From contig CM074819.1 of assembly GCA_037447605.1 (NCBI GenBank), positions 1,209,260 to 1,250,463 of the forward strand: a DNA stretch of 41,204 nt, written 5' to 3'. Numbering within the stretch: the first letter of the stretch is position 1; every line of letters starts with the position of its first letter. This document shows positions 39,880 to 41,204 of the stretch, one piece after another. Below the pieces are notes generated by a model. The model had not been told where the DNA came from. It was given only the letters and a program-made list of their open reading frames with translations, and did no database searches. Both the position numbers and the translations under genes were made by a program. The stretch comes from Zygnema circumcarinatum (Eukaryota; Streptophyta; Zygnematophyceae; Zygnematales; Zygnemataceae).

Positions 39880-40150
39880 AGAGTGGTGGGGAGGGAGGGA
39901 GGGAGGGAGGGAAGGGGGGAGGGAGGGAGGTAGGAAGAGAGGGAGGGCGGGGAGGGAGGGATGGAGGGAGGGAGAGTGGGAGGGAGGGAGGAGGGGAGGG
40001 AGGGAGGGAGGAGGGGAGGGAGGGAGGGAGGGAGGGAGGGAGGCAGGGAGGGAGGGAGGGAAGGAGGGAGAGTGGGAGGGGAGGAGGAGGGAGGGGGGGA
40101 GGAAGGGAGGAATGGAGGGAGGGAGGGAGGGAGGGAGGGAGGGCAGCGGG
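39880..40150. repeat. GGGAGGGA repeat, about 270 bp
   Basis: Nearly pure purine run of GGGA tetramers with scattered GGA, GGC and GTG breaks. It has strong potential for G-quadruplex or triplex DNA. Confidence 0.95.
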
Positions 40151-40596
40151 AGAGGCGCCGGGAGAGTGCGAGTGTGAGCGTCGGCCTCTAGCCAAACCGC
40201 CCTCCGCCGACGCAAGCCCTCCCGCCAATGGGAGCCACCCCCGCTCGCAACGGCCGACGGCCGCTCCATGAGTAAGGACGGTTGCGGATCTGCTGACGTG
40301 GCGGCGGGCGGAGCTGCCACCTGTCGCCCCGAGGCGCTGCCGGCCGTACAAGGGCCAGCCGCCCGCCGGGCGTTTATGTGGCGGTTGCGGACGGGCGTGA
40401 CCGGGCGGCACCGACATCTGGCCGACAACATTATTTTGTCTGGTCAGGCGTTGGTAAATCGTAGGCGTTGAGTACACGTGTGAGTCGATCTGGAATGTGA
40501 ACGTTTTTTTTGGGTTCGTACAGATTTGGCGCGACTCATTGGGTGGATCTGGGGGAGGAGGGATAGATCTGAGCGGATACGACAGAATCTTGGTCG

Positions 40597-40678
40597 TTGA
40601 CTGGTCAAAAATGTGTCGGGTTCCAAAAGGTCAAGTTGACCAGGATGTACGAACATATACGGCAGGCTGAAGTTGACG
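40597..40678. promoter_or_regulatory. Cluster of five TTGAC (W-box core) sites
   Basis: TTGACT 40597-40602, GGTCAA 40603-40608, GGTCAA 40629-40634, TTGACC 40636-40641, TTGACG 40673-40678. The middle pair forms the palindrome GGTCAA-G-TTGACC. WRKY factors bind TTGAC[CT] in plants; use here is inferred. Confidence 0.4.
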
Positions 40679-40834
40679 TGGCAGTGCCCTTCCGGATGCC
40701 ACGAATGGTCCCTCTGGATTTGCCTTACGGTACGGAACCGTTGGCGGGTTGTACTTTTTGTTAGGGGTGGCAAATGTCCGTACAAGTGACTTTGAGGGTT
40801 TTAGAGTTCAAAATTAGAACGTCCTAATATCGAA

Positions 40835-40975
40835 AGGAGAATGATGGACGCTTCCACATTTTTGGATATCCTCTCCCCCTGATTTCTTTTTGAGAGGCAT
40901 CTTTTTGAGAGGCAACTCAAAAATAAATCAGGGGGAGAGGATATCCAAAAACGGGGGAGCGTCCATCATTCTCCT
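40835..40975. repeat. Foldback element: 51-bp inverted repeat, 39-bp loop
   Basis: Arms 40835-40885 and 40925-40975 match at 48 of 51 positions as reverse complements. The three mismatches lie in one 7-nt block (TTCCACA against TCCCCCG). The loop contains a direct repeat CTTTTTGAGAGGCA. Size and shape suit a MITE-like foldback or a small hairpin transcript; no clear target duplication is visible. Confidence 0.85.
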
Positions 40976-41032
40976 ATGAAAAAGCTTCAAGAGTATAGCT
41001 CCGTATGTATCAAACGCGTGTATTAATACACT

Positions 41033-41082
41033 GTATAATACATGCGTATTATACAACATTTAAAAATACAGTGTATTTTTAA
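41033..41082. repeat. Two AT-rich hairpins
   Basis: GTATAATAC-ATGC-GTATTATAC (41033-41054) and 11-bp perfect arms around G41071 (41060-41082, TTAAAAATACA / TGTATTTTTAA). Confidence 0.7.
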
Positions 41083-41204
41083 TGTATTTAACGTATTTTT
41101 TTTATTTTCGTGCTTAGTTGAACAAAGATTGATTATAATATTGAAATTCCAGCACTTGCCAAGTCACGTCACTTGCCAAACACCCAACACGTGTGACTTG
41201 GTCC

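Larger units (their letters stand above)
39186..41204. other. Upstream region of the TBC gene to window end, no gene recognised
   Basis: Two GGGA-repeat blocks (39190-39262, 39880-40150), a GC-rich part (about 40150-40440), a W-box cluster (40597-40678), a 51-bp inverted repeat (40835-40975) and AT-rich palindromes (41033-41082). Long open frames over the GGGA blocks are composition artefacts. Confidence 0.55.

Noticed and set aside
39628-40431. 227-267 codon Pro/Ser/Leu frames on minus
   Set aside because: Artefact of the GGGA repeat; no conserved block.

Overview
The window reads as nuclear DNA of a photosynthetic eukaryote of the green lineage. The genes are split by many GT-AG introns. 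A DUF1818 protein of cyanobacterial/plastid ancestry carries a presequence-like N-terminus. The ABC transporter is of the plant half-size ABCG type. Telomere-like repeats of plant/algal type (TTTAGGG, TTTTAGGG, TTAGGG and TTCAGGG variants) recur. Start codons mostly sit in an ATGGC context. I cannot name the species; a streptophyte alga or early-diverging plant fits, but this is inference.

Ten protein genes were rebuilt exon by exon, and splice phases close in nine of them. Left to right: ribosomal protein eL28 (minus), ABCG half-transporter (plus), TRAP-beta/SSR2 of the ER translocon (minus), an Arb2-domain hydrolase-like protein (minus), DUF1818 plastid-type protein (plus, with one unresolved 5' junction), a Yip1/YIPF6-like Golgi membrane protein (plus), molybdopterin synthase large subunit MoaE/MOCS2B (minus), a PAP2_C/sphingomyelin-synthase-like membrane enzyme (plus), a 116-residue two-helix membrane protein of unknown function (minus) and a TBC-domain Rab GAP (minus). 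They are housekeeping and membrane-trafficking genes in mixed orientation, with three divergent pairs sharing upstream regions (eL28/ABCG, Arb2/DUF1818, MoaE/SMS-like). Nothing suggests an operon, a mobile-element gene cluster or a defence island; I found no transposase, reverse transcriptase, tRNA or rRNA.

The unusual content lies in the non-coding DNA. Introns and leaders are full of homopurine/homopyrimidine tracts. There is an 11-bp minisatellite that begins at a 5' splice site (about 7891-8150) and a homogeneous 29-bp x 20 minisatellite filling a TBC intron (35532-36111). A six-copy array of about 63 bp carrying MSA-like AACGG cores lies upstream of the small membrane-protein gene (33434-33800). 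A telomere-like block is flanked by an exact 12-bp direct repeat (10470-10534). A 51-bp inverted repeat (40835-40975), a pair of related dispersed repeats in opposite orientation (near 10.1 and 23.6 kb), and clusters of G-boxes and W-box cores complete the list. An assembly gap (10 Ns) lies inside a poly-C run in the TRAP-beta intron.

The gene calls rest on reading translations and family motifs by eye; no database search was run. The regulatory and repeat interpretations are hypotheses based on visible sequence.
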